Origin: DATKZS01 sp035527835 [NCBI: bacterium]
GTDB lineage: Bacteria > RBG-13-61-14
Length of the DNA: 20,396 nt
Reading direction: 5' to 3'
Assembly (NCBI GenBank): GCA_035527835.1
Contig: DATKZS010000144.1
Location: 1-20,396 of the forward strand
In this document: positions 1 through 6,232 of the stretch, piece after piece
Numbering within the stretch: position 1 is the stretch's first letter
Layout of the letters: each line of letters starts with the position of its first letter
Notes under the pieces: generated by a model
The model's input: the letters and a program-made list of their open reading frames with translations, nothing else
Database searches by the model: none
Told to the model about the DNA's origin: nothing
Translations under genes and position numbers: made by a program

Positions 1-763
1 GGATATCTATGTCAGAAGGTTCGTCTATTTGGATCGTTATTAAGCGGAATTGAGAGGATTTATATCCACCCAGTTCTTTGTCATAAACAGACCTTCGGCA
101 CACAAAGCCAGCAGAAGTCAGGTGCGTGTCATACCACCTTATTGGTTTCTCGCCCTTTGGACGCACCCATGAATCAAGGTGCTCATGAATTTGTAATGGT
201 ATCTGTTCGTTCTGTTCAATTTCTGCAATGGGTTTTTTCTCCTTAGATTTCGATTGTCTTTCCATCTCAACAGGTTGGCCAATAAAATCGGGGTCCTTTT
301 TCTGGAGTTCTTTTATAATCTTATTATATTGTCTTCTGTCCGTGTCAGTAACTGCGGATGGCAGCGTTTCAAAAAGCTCTGACAATACATCATAGGCCTC
401 GCTCCACCGTTTATTTTCTGTGGCTTTTTTGTAGAGTTTCCTGTAGGTGCGCAATAGTTGGGTGTTTAGACTGTCATAATCGTCTTTTAAGGATCTGGCA
501 TGTAGAAATTCTTCTTTTGCCTTTGCATACCATTCTCGCTTGTAATGGCTCGAAGCTTTATTCATGTGGTCCCAGAATCCGTCTGGCCATCGTGATTGGT
601 ATTCTTCCTTGGGACGGTAACCTGGGGGCAGTTTAATTACAGGGGCACTGGAAGGATCAAGGGTCTGGGCCTTCTCCTTGCTCGTCTCGGAGTGTTTTGT
701 TTGTGTGGGGACTAGCTGATCGCCCCGAGATGTCTGGAATATTTTCCTGATAAACTTAATCAT
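1..763 (-). CDS. Hypothetical TPR-like protein, 3' end outside window
   Basis: An open frame runs from ATG at 763-761 to the left edge (254 codons) without a stop, so the C-terminus is missing. I do not recognise the family. The N-terminus (MIKFIRKIFQTS) is basic but has no clear membrane span. Residues about 45-65 are rich in Pro, Trp and Tyr (LPPGYRPKEEYQSRWPDGFW). Residues about 68-150 are helical and rich in Lys, Glu, Tyr and Ala, with spacing that resembles two or three tetratricopeptide-like helix pairs; this is an impression, not a profile match. A charged linker (about 165-195) leads to a section with Trp, Cys and Tyr that may begin another domain. It lies 31 bp downstream of the membrane protein at 795-1238 on the same strand, so the two are probably co-transcribed. 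Base composition is much more AT-rich than from 1600 onward. Confidence 0.72.
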   Translation of the reverse strand, partial: MIKFIRKIFQTSRGDQLVPTQTKHSETSKEKAQTLDPSSAPVIKLPPGYRPKEEYQSRWPDGFWDHMNKASSHYKREWYAKAKEEFLHARSLKDDYDSLNTQLLRTYRKLYKKATENKRWSEAYDVLSELFETLPSAVTDTDRRQYNKIIKELQKKDPDFIGQPVEMERQSKSKEKKPIAEIEQNEQIPLQIHEHLDSWVRPKGEKPIRWYDTHLTSAGFVCRRSVYDKELGGYKSSQFRLITIQIDEPSDIDI

Positions 764-794
764 CTCTCTGAAATCCTTTTGAGACCTTTGACTC

Positions 795-1238
795 TCATTT
801 TCCAGTTTTCACTCTTTCCCACTCCCGTTTCAGAATATCTTGAGACAGAGATATAATTGAATCCCTGATTTCGATCAGCCTTTTCGAATCCTTCTCTGCC
901 TTCTCTTTAAATATTTCTTCTATCGCGGAACGAATGAGTTTTGTCAGTTGAATGTGATCCTTCTCTCTCGGGTTAATTAACAAATTGATTTTAGTTTCAG
1001 TTAGATATGCTCTTTCAAATTTAGTCAGAATTACCTCCTCTTTAGCTTGATTCAAGTTGATAAACATGATGAGAGTAATTAGCTCTGAAATTTGATCCCG
1101 AAGATCAGCAATCCACTTTTGTCTATTTACCGATACCACGTTTGCAGTAATTTGTTTCTTTACAACATATACCGAGACAACTGGGCTGACTATCACTGCA
1201 ACTAGAGCTGTAAGAGCTGATATCCATTGAGCGTCCAT
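795..1238 (-). CDS. Small membrane-anchored protein of unknown function
   Basis: 147 residues. Residues about 5-26 (ISALTALVAVIVSPVVSVYVV) form one N-terminal membrane segment, followed by a basic stop-transfer and the motif NRQKWIADLRDQISELI. The remainder is a mostly helical, highly charged cytoplasmic tail, possibly coiled coil. Short proteins with one N-terminal span followed by a NRQKWI-LRD-like motif are common as uncharacterised genes in accessory regions; I cannot assign a role. The ATG at 1238-1236 is supported by a strong Shine-Dalgarno (GGGGAGGTAAT directly upstream). It is the first gene of a two-gene AT-rich unit with the partial gene at 1-763. Confidence 0.8.
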   Translation of the reverse strand: MDAQWISALTALVAVIVSPVVSVYVVKKQITANVVSVNRQKWIADLRDQISELITLIMFINLNQAKEEVILTKFERAYLTETKINLLINPREKDHIQLTKLIRSAIEEIFKEKAEKDSKRLIEIRDSIISLSQDILKREWERVKTGK

Positions 1239-1271
1239 ATTACCTCCCCATAGCGAGCAAACTTGATAAAG

Positions 1272-1307
1272 ATTATATAGATGATAGTTCTTTGGACCAT
1301 ACTATCA
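1272..1307 (-). promoter_or_regulatory. Possible promoter and operator of the 795-1238 gene
   Basis: On the minus strand a perfect TATAAT lies at 1277-1272, about 34 bp before the start codon. No good -35 hexamer sits at the right distance. Instead, a 7-bp inverted repeat (1282-1288 and 1301-1307, TGATAGT/ACTATCA, 12-bp spacer) covers where the -35 would be, which would fit a regulator binding site. The -10 is seen directly; the operator is inference. Confidence 0.4.
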
Positions 1308-1360
1308 GTCCAGCCTATTTATCGCTCTTTCTATATCGCATTCCAAGAGCTTTAGCAACC

Positions 1361-1599
1361 GGAGAAGGGCGGAGAAGGGGTCAGACCCTGACTTGATTAC
1401 TTGAGGACCTTTCTTGATTGCGCTTTCGGGCCGCCGACTCTGGACCGACGGGATTATGAGGTTTGAGGCGTGGGGTTTGAGGTTTGAGATTCGATCCCCG
1501 CTCCTCGATCCCCGCTCCTCGATCCCCGCCCCTTTCCTGGACTTTCTGTCCCCTTCCTTTTTCTTCACCCCGGCTACTTGCTACCGGCTACTGGCTACT
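1361..1599. repeat. Patchwork of short tandem repeats in a gene-free stretch
   Basis: The gene-free stretch 1239-1599 ends in several unrelated short repeats placed side by side. 1361-1380 holds two copies of GGAGAAGGG(C/G). 1377-1392 holds a small palindromic word, GGGGTCAGACCCTGAC. 1459-1488 holds several GGTTTGAG words. 1491-1532 holds three consecutive 14-bp copies of TCGATCCCCGCTCC, the third ending in CCCC. 1572-1599 holds four 7-bp units (GGCTACT, TGCTACC, GGCTACT, GGCTACT) that end exactly at the stop codon of the gene at 1600. Open frames across it are repeat-encoded and not believable proteins. Confidence 0.75.
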
Positions 1600-2379
1600 C
1601 TATTTTATCTTGATTTCCACCTCGGCCCCGACGTTCGCGGCCAGGGCTTGGGCGGCGGAGCCGTTTTTAAGGGCGATCTCGATGCGGCCGTGCGATCCGG
1701 CCAGGGCCATGACCCGGTTCTCCGCGGCGTCGCTGTAGCACAGGGACAGGCCGGTGGCCTCGGTGTTGCAGACGTGGACGGTGATTGACTTGCCCGGCGG
1801 GACCATGGAGGCGGGGATGTTGGTGACGAGGTTCCCGAAGCGGTCAACCGAGACGACCTGGCCGAGGATGGTGTCGCCTTTGCGTACGGGTTCAGGGAGA
1901 TTGATGGCCACGAGGTCGCGCGCTTGCGTGCCCATTTCCGTGAGAGGAAAGCCCATGGCCAGGCGGGCGGCGATGGGCGCGAACACGTCGCGACCGTGGA
2001 AGGTGGAGCTGACTTGAGGCAGGAACAGCTCCGGGCGGTTGAGCTCCACCGTGAGCTCCGGCGGGAAAAAGGCGGAGAAGATCCCGTTGTCCGGGCCCAC
2101 GAAGAGATGGCCTTGCGCGGAGAGCGCCAGTCCGCGGCGCTTGCTTCCCACCCCCGGGTCCACCACGGCAACGTGCACCGCGCCCGGCGGGAAAAAGCGC
2201 GCCGCGTCCTTGAGCGCCCACGCCGCCGCCGCCACGTCGTGCGGCGGGATCTCGTGGGTCAGGTCAACGATCCGGGCCTCCGGGAAAATCCCCAGGATCA
2301 CGCCCTTCATCATTCCCACGAACGGGTCGCGGGTCCCGAAGTCGGTGGTCAGGGTGATGATGCCGCTCCTGCTCGGCAT
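1600..2379 (-). CDS. SAM hydroxide adenosyltransferase (DUF62 family)
   Basis: 259 residues, full length for the DUF62/COG1912 family, which is related to bacterial fluorinase and chlorinase but uses water or hydroxide to split S-adenosylmethionine into adenosine and methionine. Family blocks in order: TLTTDFGTRDPFVGMMKGV (about 9-27), VDLTHEI (38-44), VVDPGVGSKRR (72-82), GPDNG (95-99) and FHGRD (127-131). Asp74, Arg81 and His128 correspond to the Asp-Arg-His triad that activates the water in this family. No signal peptide is present, so it is cytosolic. The ATG at 2379-2377 follows the upstream lipoprotein stop by 15 bp, with a weak Shine-Dalgarno (AGGGA), suggesting co-transcription and perhaps coupling. 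Its biological purpose is not settled for the family; control of SAM or adenosine supply is a common suggestion. Confidence 0.9.
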   Translation of the reverse strand: MPSRSGIITLTTDFGTRDPFVGMMKGVILGIFPEARIVDLTHEIPPHDVAAAAWALKDAARFFPPGAVHVAVVDPGVGSKRRGLALSAQGHLFVGPDNGIFSAFFPPELTVELNRPELFLPQVSSTFHGRDVFAPIAARLAMGFPLTEMGTQARDLVAINLPEPVRKGDTILGQVVSVDRFGNLVTNIPASMVPPGKSITVHVCNTEATGLSLCYSDAAENRVMALAGSHGRIEIALKNGSAAQALAANVGAEVEIKIK

Positions 2380-2394
2380 GACGGGGTCCCTGGC

Positions 2395-2958
2395 TCACTC
2401 CACCCGGAGCGAGCGTCCGATGGCGCGGAAGAGGCGCTCGTATTGCGGGAACTGGTCCGCGGGCGCGGCCATGGTCACGACGTAGGCGCGGTAGTCCCTG
2501 GTCTTGCAATAGGTCAGGGCCTCGACCTTGATCTGGTCGCGGGGGTAGGTGAACTGGATCCAGGCGGGGGCCTCGGGGTCCGCGAGCTCGACGCCGCCGT
2601 TTTTGATCTCCAGCCCGGAAAGCGAAACGCGCAGGGTGATGATGTTGGCCTGGAGGTAGTCGTAGGGAGACATGCGCTGGTTCAGGTTCTCGACCACCAG
2701 ATTGGCCATGGGCCCGTGGTTGCCGGCGCCGGGCGCCACCGCAAAGAACACGGGGTTTGAGGTCTTCTGAGTCACGGTCCAGTCGGGCGGGACCATGATG
2801 GAGGCCCCGAACTTATCGGCGGACGCGCGCTGCGTGAGCGACGATTCGGGCGCCGGCCCCGGCGACGATTGAGGCCCGTTTTTCGGGCAGCCGGCCAGGC
2901 CGAGCGAGACGGCGCCGGCGAGGATGGCGAGCGATATGGCCCGGATGGGATGAGTCAT
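2395..2958 (-). CDS. Lipoprotein with PsbP/DcrB-like domain
   Basis: 187 residues. A lipoprotein signal peptide ends in the lipobox LAGC with Cys24 as the lipidation site, so the mature protein should be membrane-anchored and face the periplasm. A Pro/Ser-rich linker (about 25-45) leads to a domain of about 135 residues that starts with FGASIMVPPDWTV and ends with a helix (QFPQYERLFRAIGRSLRVE). That start (aliphatic, Pro, xx-W) and closing amphipathic helix are typical of the PsbP/DcrB/DUF1795 fold; no enzymatic motif is visible. The ATG overlaps the stop of the upstream lipoprotein in an ATGA arrangement (2955-2958), with GGCGGA just before it, so translation is probably coupled. It looks like a diverged paralog of that upstream gene. 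Confidence 0.78.
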   Translation of the reverse strand: MTHPIRAISLAILAGAVSLGLAGCPKNGPQSSPGPAPESSLTQRASADKFGASIMVPPDWTVTQKTSNPVFFAVAPGAGNHGPMANLVVENLNQRMSPYDYLQANIITLRVSLSGLEIKNGGVELADPEAPAWIQFTYPRDQIKVEALTYCKTRDYRAYVVTMAAPADQFPQYERLFRAIGRSLRVE

Positions 2959-3536
2959 TTTTCCGCCTTGAAGCTCGATACGATCTTCTCGAACCGCTCC
3001 CGGAAGCGGGGCGCGGCCGGGACTTCCGAGGTACAGTATAGCAGATACGCCCGCGCCTTGCCCGGCACGGCGTACAGGACCACGTACAGGCGGGCGAGGC
3101 CCTGCCGCTGGGTGTAATCCAGACGCGCGGCCTTGACCCCGCCGATCTCGAAGTAGTTCCGCTCCCCGGGCTTGAACTCCGTGATCAGCTTGATCATGGC
3201 CGGGATGTTGGAGTCGAGGATGGCGTCGGCATCGAGCGGCGCGTTCATGGGGCTGGAGGCCACGGACACGTTCTCCCGGAACTGGTCCGACGGGCCCTCC
3301 AAGGGCGACAGCGCGATCACGTCCAGGCCCATCTCCCCTTCCTTCACCTCCCAGCCCGCGGGGAACTCGATCTTGAAGCCTTTTTCCTTGTTGGTATACC
3401 CTCCAGGATCATCTCTTCCAGGACAAGCAAACATTGATCCGGAGAGTATAACCAGGAGAACCATATACTCTGAAATGGATTGCATGGATGATTTTGCCTT
3501 TGAACGGTCCAGAGGCATCCAATCGCATTTATTCAT
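2955..3536 (-). CDS. Lipoprotein-like exported protein with PsbP/DcrB-like domain
   Basis: 193 residues from the chosen ATG at 3536-3534. That start has AAGG at a reasonable distance and overlaps the toxin stop codon by 8 bp, which would couple translation. Starts at 3518 or 3485 are also possible. The hydrophobic segment YMVLLVILSGSMFAC ends in a poor lipobox (MFAC), so it is either a lipoprotein or a secreted protein. After it come GFKIEFPAGWEV, QFRENVSV and IGGVKAARLDY, then a final helix ending RERFEKIVSSF, the usual layout of a PsbP/DcrB/DUF1795-type domain. The function is unknown. The first 30-40 codons are AT-rich like the toxin-antitoxin genes, while the rest is GC-rich like the next gene, so its 5' end may have been altered when the module arrived. 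A longer frame to 3662 would overlap the toxin and is unlikely. Confidence 0.68.
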   Translation of the reverse strand: MNKCDWMPLDRSKAKSSMQSISEYMVLLVILSGSMFACPGRDDPGGYTNKEKGFKIEFPAGWEVKEGEMGLDVIALSPLEGPSDQFRENVSVASSPMNAPLDADAILDSNIPAMIKLITEFKPGERNYFEIGGVKAARLDYTQRQGLARLYVVLYAVPGKARAYLLYCTSEVPAAPRFRERFEKIVSSFKAEK

Positions 3537-3873
3537 CTTTGGGCCTTGATCGGTCTGCCAGCACGGCCGGGCTTCGCTTGTGATGCAAGACGGCAAGGAC
3601 ATATATTTTATCAGGGAAAACGGAATAAAAAATAGCAAACGGAAAACGACGGACCACGGCACGCCTCAAGCCGCCATGGATTACCGGGTACCGTTTAGGA
3701 TTGCATTGGATTTGATCCAAAGCGGCCTCGATGGATAGTATATATTGTCTTCCTAATCCCTGTCTTTGCTTTTCATACCATTGGCACGAGTTCCGGAGGT
3801 CTGCTTCGGCCTCCGGCCTTAATATCAACTCACTTTTAATGACCCGAGAATCCGGGCCTTGACTTCCTCCCAC
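3529..3873 (-). CDS. RelE/ParE-family toxin
   Basis: Toxin of a type II toxin-antitoxin pair. Core features: ILRPEAEADLRNSCQWYEKQ near the N-terminus, a middle helix (YILSIEAALDQI) with NPKRYPV, and the C-terminal strands RRFPFAIFYSVF and IYVLAVLHHKRSP, a standard RelE/ParE superfamily sequence. Members act as ribosome-dependent mRNA interferases or gyrase poisons; sequence alone does not say which. The start is uncertain. GTG at 3873-3871 gives 114 residues but overlaps the antitoxin by 49 bp. TTG at 3828-3826, overlapping the antitoxin stop as TTGA, gives about 99 residues and matches where relatives normally begin (a few residues before RPEAE). ATT at 3840 is a third option. It is followed by the lipoprotein gene, overlapping by 8 bp. 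Confidence 0.85.
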   Translation of the reverse strand: MGGSQGPDSRVIKSELILRPEAEADLRNSCQWYEKQRQGLGRQYILSIEAALDQIQCNPKRYPVIHGGLRRAVVRRFPFAIFYSVFPDKIYVLAVLHHKRSPAVLADRSRPKDE

Positions 3874-4055
3874 GGAGATCCCGCCTCCGGGTCGCGGTGA
3901 AAGGCATCGAGGCGGCGGTCCAGCTCTTCCCTTTGCTCAGCGGTGAGCGCCACCTTTTCCGGGACCTCGGCGATGCTGTCCCACAAGTCCTGGACCAGCG
4001 TAATTCGGTCCTCGACGGGCAGATCCAACATATCCGCCATGCTGATTTTTTTCAT
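3825..4055 (-). CDS. Antitoxin, addiction-module component family (TIGR02574-like)
   Basis: 76 residues, acidic and helical. The N-terminus MKKISMADMLDLPVEDRITLVQDLWDSIAE and the middle LTAEQREELDRRLDAFHRDPEAGSPWEEVKARIL are the signature of the putative addiction module component family found upstream of RelE/ParE toxins. It should bind and neutralise the toxin encoded immediately downstream and repress its own promoter. ATG at 4055-4053 has a good Shine-Dalgarno (GGAAGGGA). It has its own promoter (see 4078-4086), so the pair can be expressed independently of the acyl-CoA synthetase gene that ends 57 bp upstream. Confidence 0.9.
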   Translation of the reverse strand: MKKISMADMLDLPVEDRITLVQDLWDSIAEVPEKVALTAEQREELDRRLDAFHRDPEAGSPWEEVKARILGSLKVS

Positions 4056-4077
4056 GATCCCGTCCCTTCCAATTTAT

Positions 4078-4086
4078 ATTATAGCA
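4078..4086 (-). promoter_or_regulatory. Extended -10 promoter of the toxin-antitoxin pair
   Basis: The minus strand reads TGCTATAAT (4086-4078), a perfect TATAAT with the TGn extension, about 23 bp before the antitoxin start. No recognisable -35 sits 16-18 bp upstream, which is acceptable for extended -10 promoters. The upstream bases 4087-4112 contain several TGTG words that could serve as antitoxin operator half-sites, but no clean palindrome is visible. Confidence 0.5.
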
Positions 4087-4112
4087 CAACTGCACAGATG
4101 ACACATTACAAT

Positions 4113-6047
4113 TTATTGGGCCTTTGCGATTTCCTCGATGGCCTCCGGGTTCTCGATGGAGGCTAAGTCGCCGGGGTCCTTGCCCAGGTATTTTCTTTTG
4201 ATGGCGCCGCGCACGATCTTGGCCGAGCGGGTTTTGGGGAGCGCCTTGACAAAAAGTATTTTCTCCGGCTTCAGGGTCTTGCCGAGCCTCTCGACCACCA
4301 GGTCCGAGAGCTCCTGGCGCAGCTTCTCGGAGGGCTCGTGGCCCGGCTTGAGCACGGCGAAGGCGACCACCGACTCGCCCTTGAGCTCGTCGGGCGCGCC
4401 GATGGCGGCGCTTTCCTGGACCGCGGGGTGCTCGTTGACGGCGGACTCGATCTCGGCGGGGCCGGTGCGCTTTCCGGCGATCTTGATGGTGTCGTCGGAG
4501 CGGCCGTGGAGGAACCAGAACCCGTCCTGGTCCACCAGCGCCCAGTCGCCGTGGTACCAGACCTCGGGCCAGCGCGAGAAATAGGTCTCGATATAGCGCG
4601 TGTCGTCGTTCAAAAAGGACTTGGTCATGGACGGCCCCGGCTTCTTGCATACCAGGTGGCCGATGCCGCCCTTGATTGATTTGCCGTCCTCGTCGAAGAC
4701 GTCAATGTCCATGGCCAGCGCCGGGCCTTGCAGGGTGCACGGCTTGAGCGGATGGATGGGATACGGCTGGAGCAGGCAGCCCATCAGCTCGGTGCCGCCG
4801 GAGATGTTGATGATGGGGCAGCGCTTGCCGCCGACCTTGTCGAAGAACCACATGTACGACTCCGGGTCCCACGGCTCGCCGGAGGACGCGAGGAGCCGGA
4901 GCCTTGCGAAGTCGTGCTTCTCGACCATCTCGTCGGGCTGGGCCTTCATCAGGCGGATGGCGGTGGGCGAGATGCCGAACTCGGTGACCCGGTGCGACTC
5001 GACCACGTTCCAGAGCCGGTCCGGCTCCGGGTAGTTGGGCGTGCCCTCGTAAACCAAAAAGGGCGTGCGGTAGAACATGCAGCCGATGAACTCCCACGGC
5101 CCCATCATCCAGCCGATGTCGGTGGGCCAGAAGAACACGTCCTCCGGCTTCACGTCGCAGGCGTAGCCGACTTCCTTGGCCACCTGCGCGATGACGCCGC
5201 CGTGGACGTGGACCGTGCCCTTGGGCTTGCCGGTGGTCCCGGAGGTGTAGATCAACATGCACATGTCCTCCGCCTCCATCACCTCGGTGGCGGCGGATTC
5301 GGGCTTTCCGGCGATCCAGTCATCAAAGTATACGTCGCGGCCTTCCTTCATCGGCACGTCCTGGCCGGTGCGCCGGTACACCACCACCCGCTTCACGGTG
5401 GGGACATCGGCCACCGCCCGGTCCGCCTCCTGCTTGATCGCGACCGGCTTGCCCCGCCGGACCCCGCCGTCGGCCGTGAACAGGGCCTTGGCCCCGGCGT
5501 CCGCGAGCCGCGTGGCCAGCGCCATGGCCCCGAACCCGGAAAACACCGGGATGGCGATGGCCCCGACCTTCAAGCAGGCCAGGTACACCGCCACGATTTC
5601 CGCCACCATGGGCATGAAGATGCCCACGAAGTCGCCCTTGCCGATGCCGTCGGCCCGCAGCGCGTTGGCGATTTTGCAGACCAGCGCGTTCATCTCGGCG
5701 TAAGTGAACCGCCGGGTGCTCTTGTCGTCGCCCTCCCACAGCAGGCACGGGTCCGATCCGTGGCCGTCGCGGATATGGCGGTCGAGACAATTGTGCACGA
5801 TGTTGATCTTGCCGCCGATGAACCACTTGGCCCAGGCCATGCCGCGGGACATGTCGAGGAGCTTGTCGTAGGGCTGGTACCACTCGACGCCGCAATCGAG
5901 GAGGGCCTCGCGCCAGAACCACTCGATGTCGTCCGTGCTCCTTTTAATCAGCTCCTGATAGGTCTTGATCCCCTGCTTGTCCATGAAGCGCTTGATGTTG
6001 GTCTGCGCGATCATTTCCGGGGTTGGTTTCCAGATTATCTCCGCCAC
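4113..6047 (-). CDS. Acetyl-CoA synthetase-like AMP-forming acyl-CoA synthetase
   Basis: Activates a carboxylic acid (acetate or another short acid) with ATP to an acyl-AMP and then transfers it to CoA. Length 644 residues, as in acetyl-CoA synthetases. GTG at 6047-6045 is chosen because AAGGAGGTG lies 4 bp upstream; a longer frame to 6128 lacks such support. Motifs: an N-terminal ACS-type block with WFIGGKINIVHNCLDRH, the phosphate loop YTSGTTGKPKG (about 267-277), WPTDIGWMMGPWEFIG, SGGTELMG, HGRSDDTIKIAGKR (about 514-527) and PKTRSAKIVRG with the adenylation Lys at about 610, the residue acetylated in Acs enzymes. SGGTELMG replaces the WWQTETGG of classical Acs, so the acid specificity may differ (propionate, acetoacetate or another acid). 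The gene is monocistronic or leads weakly into the downstream toxin-antitoxin unit. Confidence 0.9.
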   Translation of the reverse strand: MAEIIWKPTPEMIAQTNIKRFMDKQGIKTYQELIKRSTDDIEWFWREALLDCGVEWYQPYDKLLDMSRGMAWAKWFIGGKINIVHNCLDRHIRDGHGSDPCLLWEGDDKSTRRFTYAEMNALVCKIANALRADGIGKGDFVGIFMPMVAEIVAVYLACLKVGAIAIPVFSGFGAMALATRLADAGAKALFTADGGVRRGKPVAIKQEADRAVADVPTVKRVVVYRRTGQDVPMKEGRDVYFDDWIAGKPESAATEVMEAEDMCMLIYTSGTTGKPKGTVHVHGGVIAQVAKEVGYACDVKPEDVFFWPTDIGWMMGPWEFIGCMFYRTPFLVYEGTPNYPEPDRLWNVVESHRVTEFGISPTAIRLMKAQPDEMVEKHDFARLRLLASSGEPWDPESYMWFFDKVGGKRCPIINISGGTELMGCLLQPYPIHPLKPCTLQGPALAMDIDVFDEDGKSIKGGIGHLVCKKPGPSMTKSFLNDDTRYIETYFSRWPEVWYHGDWALVDQDGFWFLHGRSDDTIKIAGKRTGPAEIESAVNEHPAVQESAAIGAPDELKGESVVAFAVLKPGHEPSEKLRQELSDLVVERLGKTLKPEKILFVKALPKTRSAKIVRGAIKRKYLGKDPGDLASIENPEAIEEIAKAQ

Positions 6048-6050
6048 GGC

Positions 6051-6060
6051 GCACCTCCTT
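6051..6060 (-). promoter_or_regulatory. Near-perfect Shine-Dalgarno that fixes the synthetase start
   Basis: The minus strand reads AAGGAGGTGC, ending 3 bp before the GTG at 6047. This is an almost complete anti-Shine-Dalgarno complement and makes GTG 6047 the clear start over the ATG at 6128. Confidence 0.8.
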
Positions 6061-6073
6061 GTCTTTACTTCCA

Positions 6074-6119
6074 GGCCCGCCAATCCCGCGCGTAACAGCG
6101 GCGGCAAAGCGCGCGGGCC
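6074..6119 (-). promoter_or_regulatory. Leader with two competing GC-rich hairpins
   Basis: Within the predicted 5' leader of the synthetase mRNA, segment 6110-6119 can pair either with 6085-6092 (8 bp, CGCGCGGG/CCCGCGCG) or with 6074-6080 (7 bp, GCGGGCC/GGCCCGC). The two pairings exclude each other and lie just upstream of the Shine-Dalgarno. The complementarity is directly visible; a regulatory role is speculative. Confidence 0.3.
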
Positions 6120-6131
6120 ATCACTCAACGG

Positions 6132-6159
6132 ATTTTATCACACGTCCGTTGCCTGTCAA
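6132..6159 (-). promoter_or_regulatory. Sigma-70-type promoter of the acyl-CoA synthetase
   Basis: Minus strand: perfect -35 TTGACA (6159-6154), 16-bp spacer, -10 TAAAAT (6137-6132) with a TG one base before it (TGATAAAAT). Transcription would begin near 6125, giving a leader of about 78 nt before GTG 6047. It overlaps the divergent promoter at 6149-6177. Confidence 0.62.
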
Positions 6160-6177
6160 TAAATTGCGGGTTATGCT
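6149..6177 (+). promoter_or_regulatory. Candidate promoter of the exported protein gene
   Basis: Plus strand: TTGCCT (6149-6154), 17-bp spacer, TATGCT (6172-6177), four of six consensus bases in each hexamer. Transcription would start near 6184, about 50 nt before the gene. Its -35 touches the -35 of the opposite promoter, so the two may compete for polymerase. Confidence 0.4.
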
Positions 6178-6232
6178 ATGGCTATGACGCGCCGGATGTG
6201 GTAAATAATGATACAAATCCTGAAGGACGGGT

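Noticed and set aside
358-636. 92-codon plus-strand open frame
   Set aside because: It lies antisense inside the minus-strand gene that runs from 763 to the left edge; the minus-strand frame has better composition and continuous length.
1491-1532. Three 14-bp repeats as a CRISPR array
   Set aside because: Copies are adjacent without spacers and far too short.
1305-1568. 87-codon minus-strand frame over the repeat patchwork
   Set aside because: Most of it translates the micro-repeats; no ribosome site or family resemblance. The last 20 residues look helical but that is not enough.
4728-6095. 455-codon plus-strand frame
   Set aside because: Antisense shadow of the acyl-CoA synthetase gene, caused by high GC at third codon positions; protein is His/Asp/Gly/Arg-rich without motifs.
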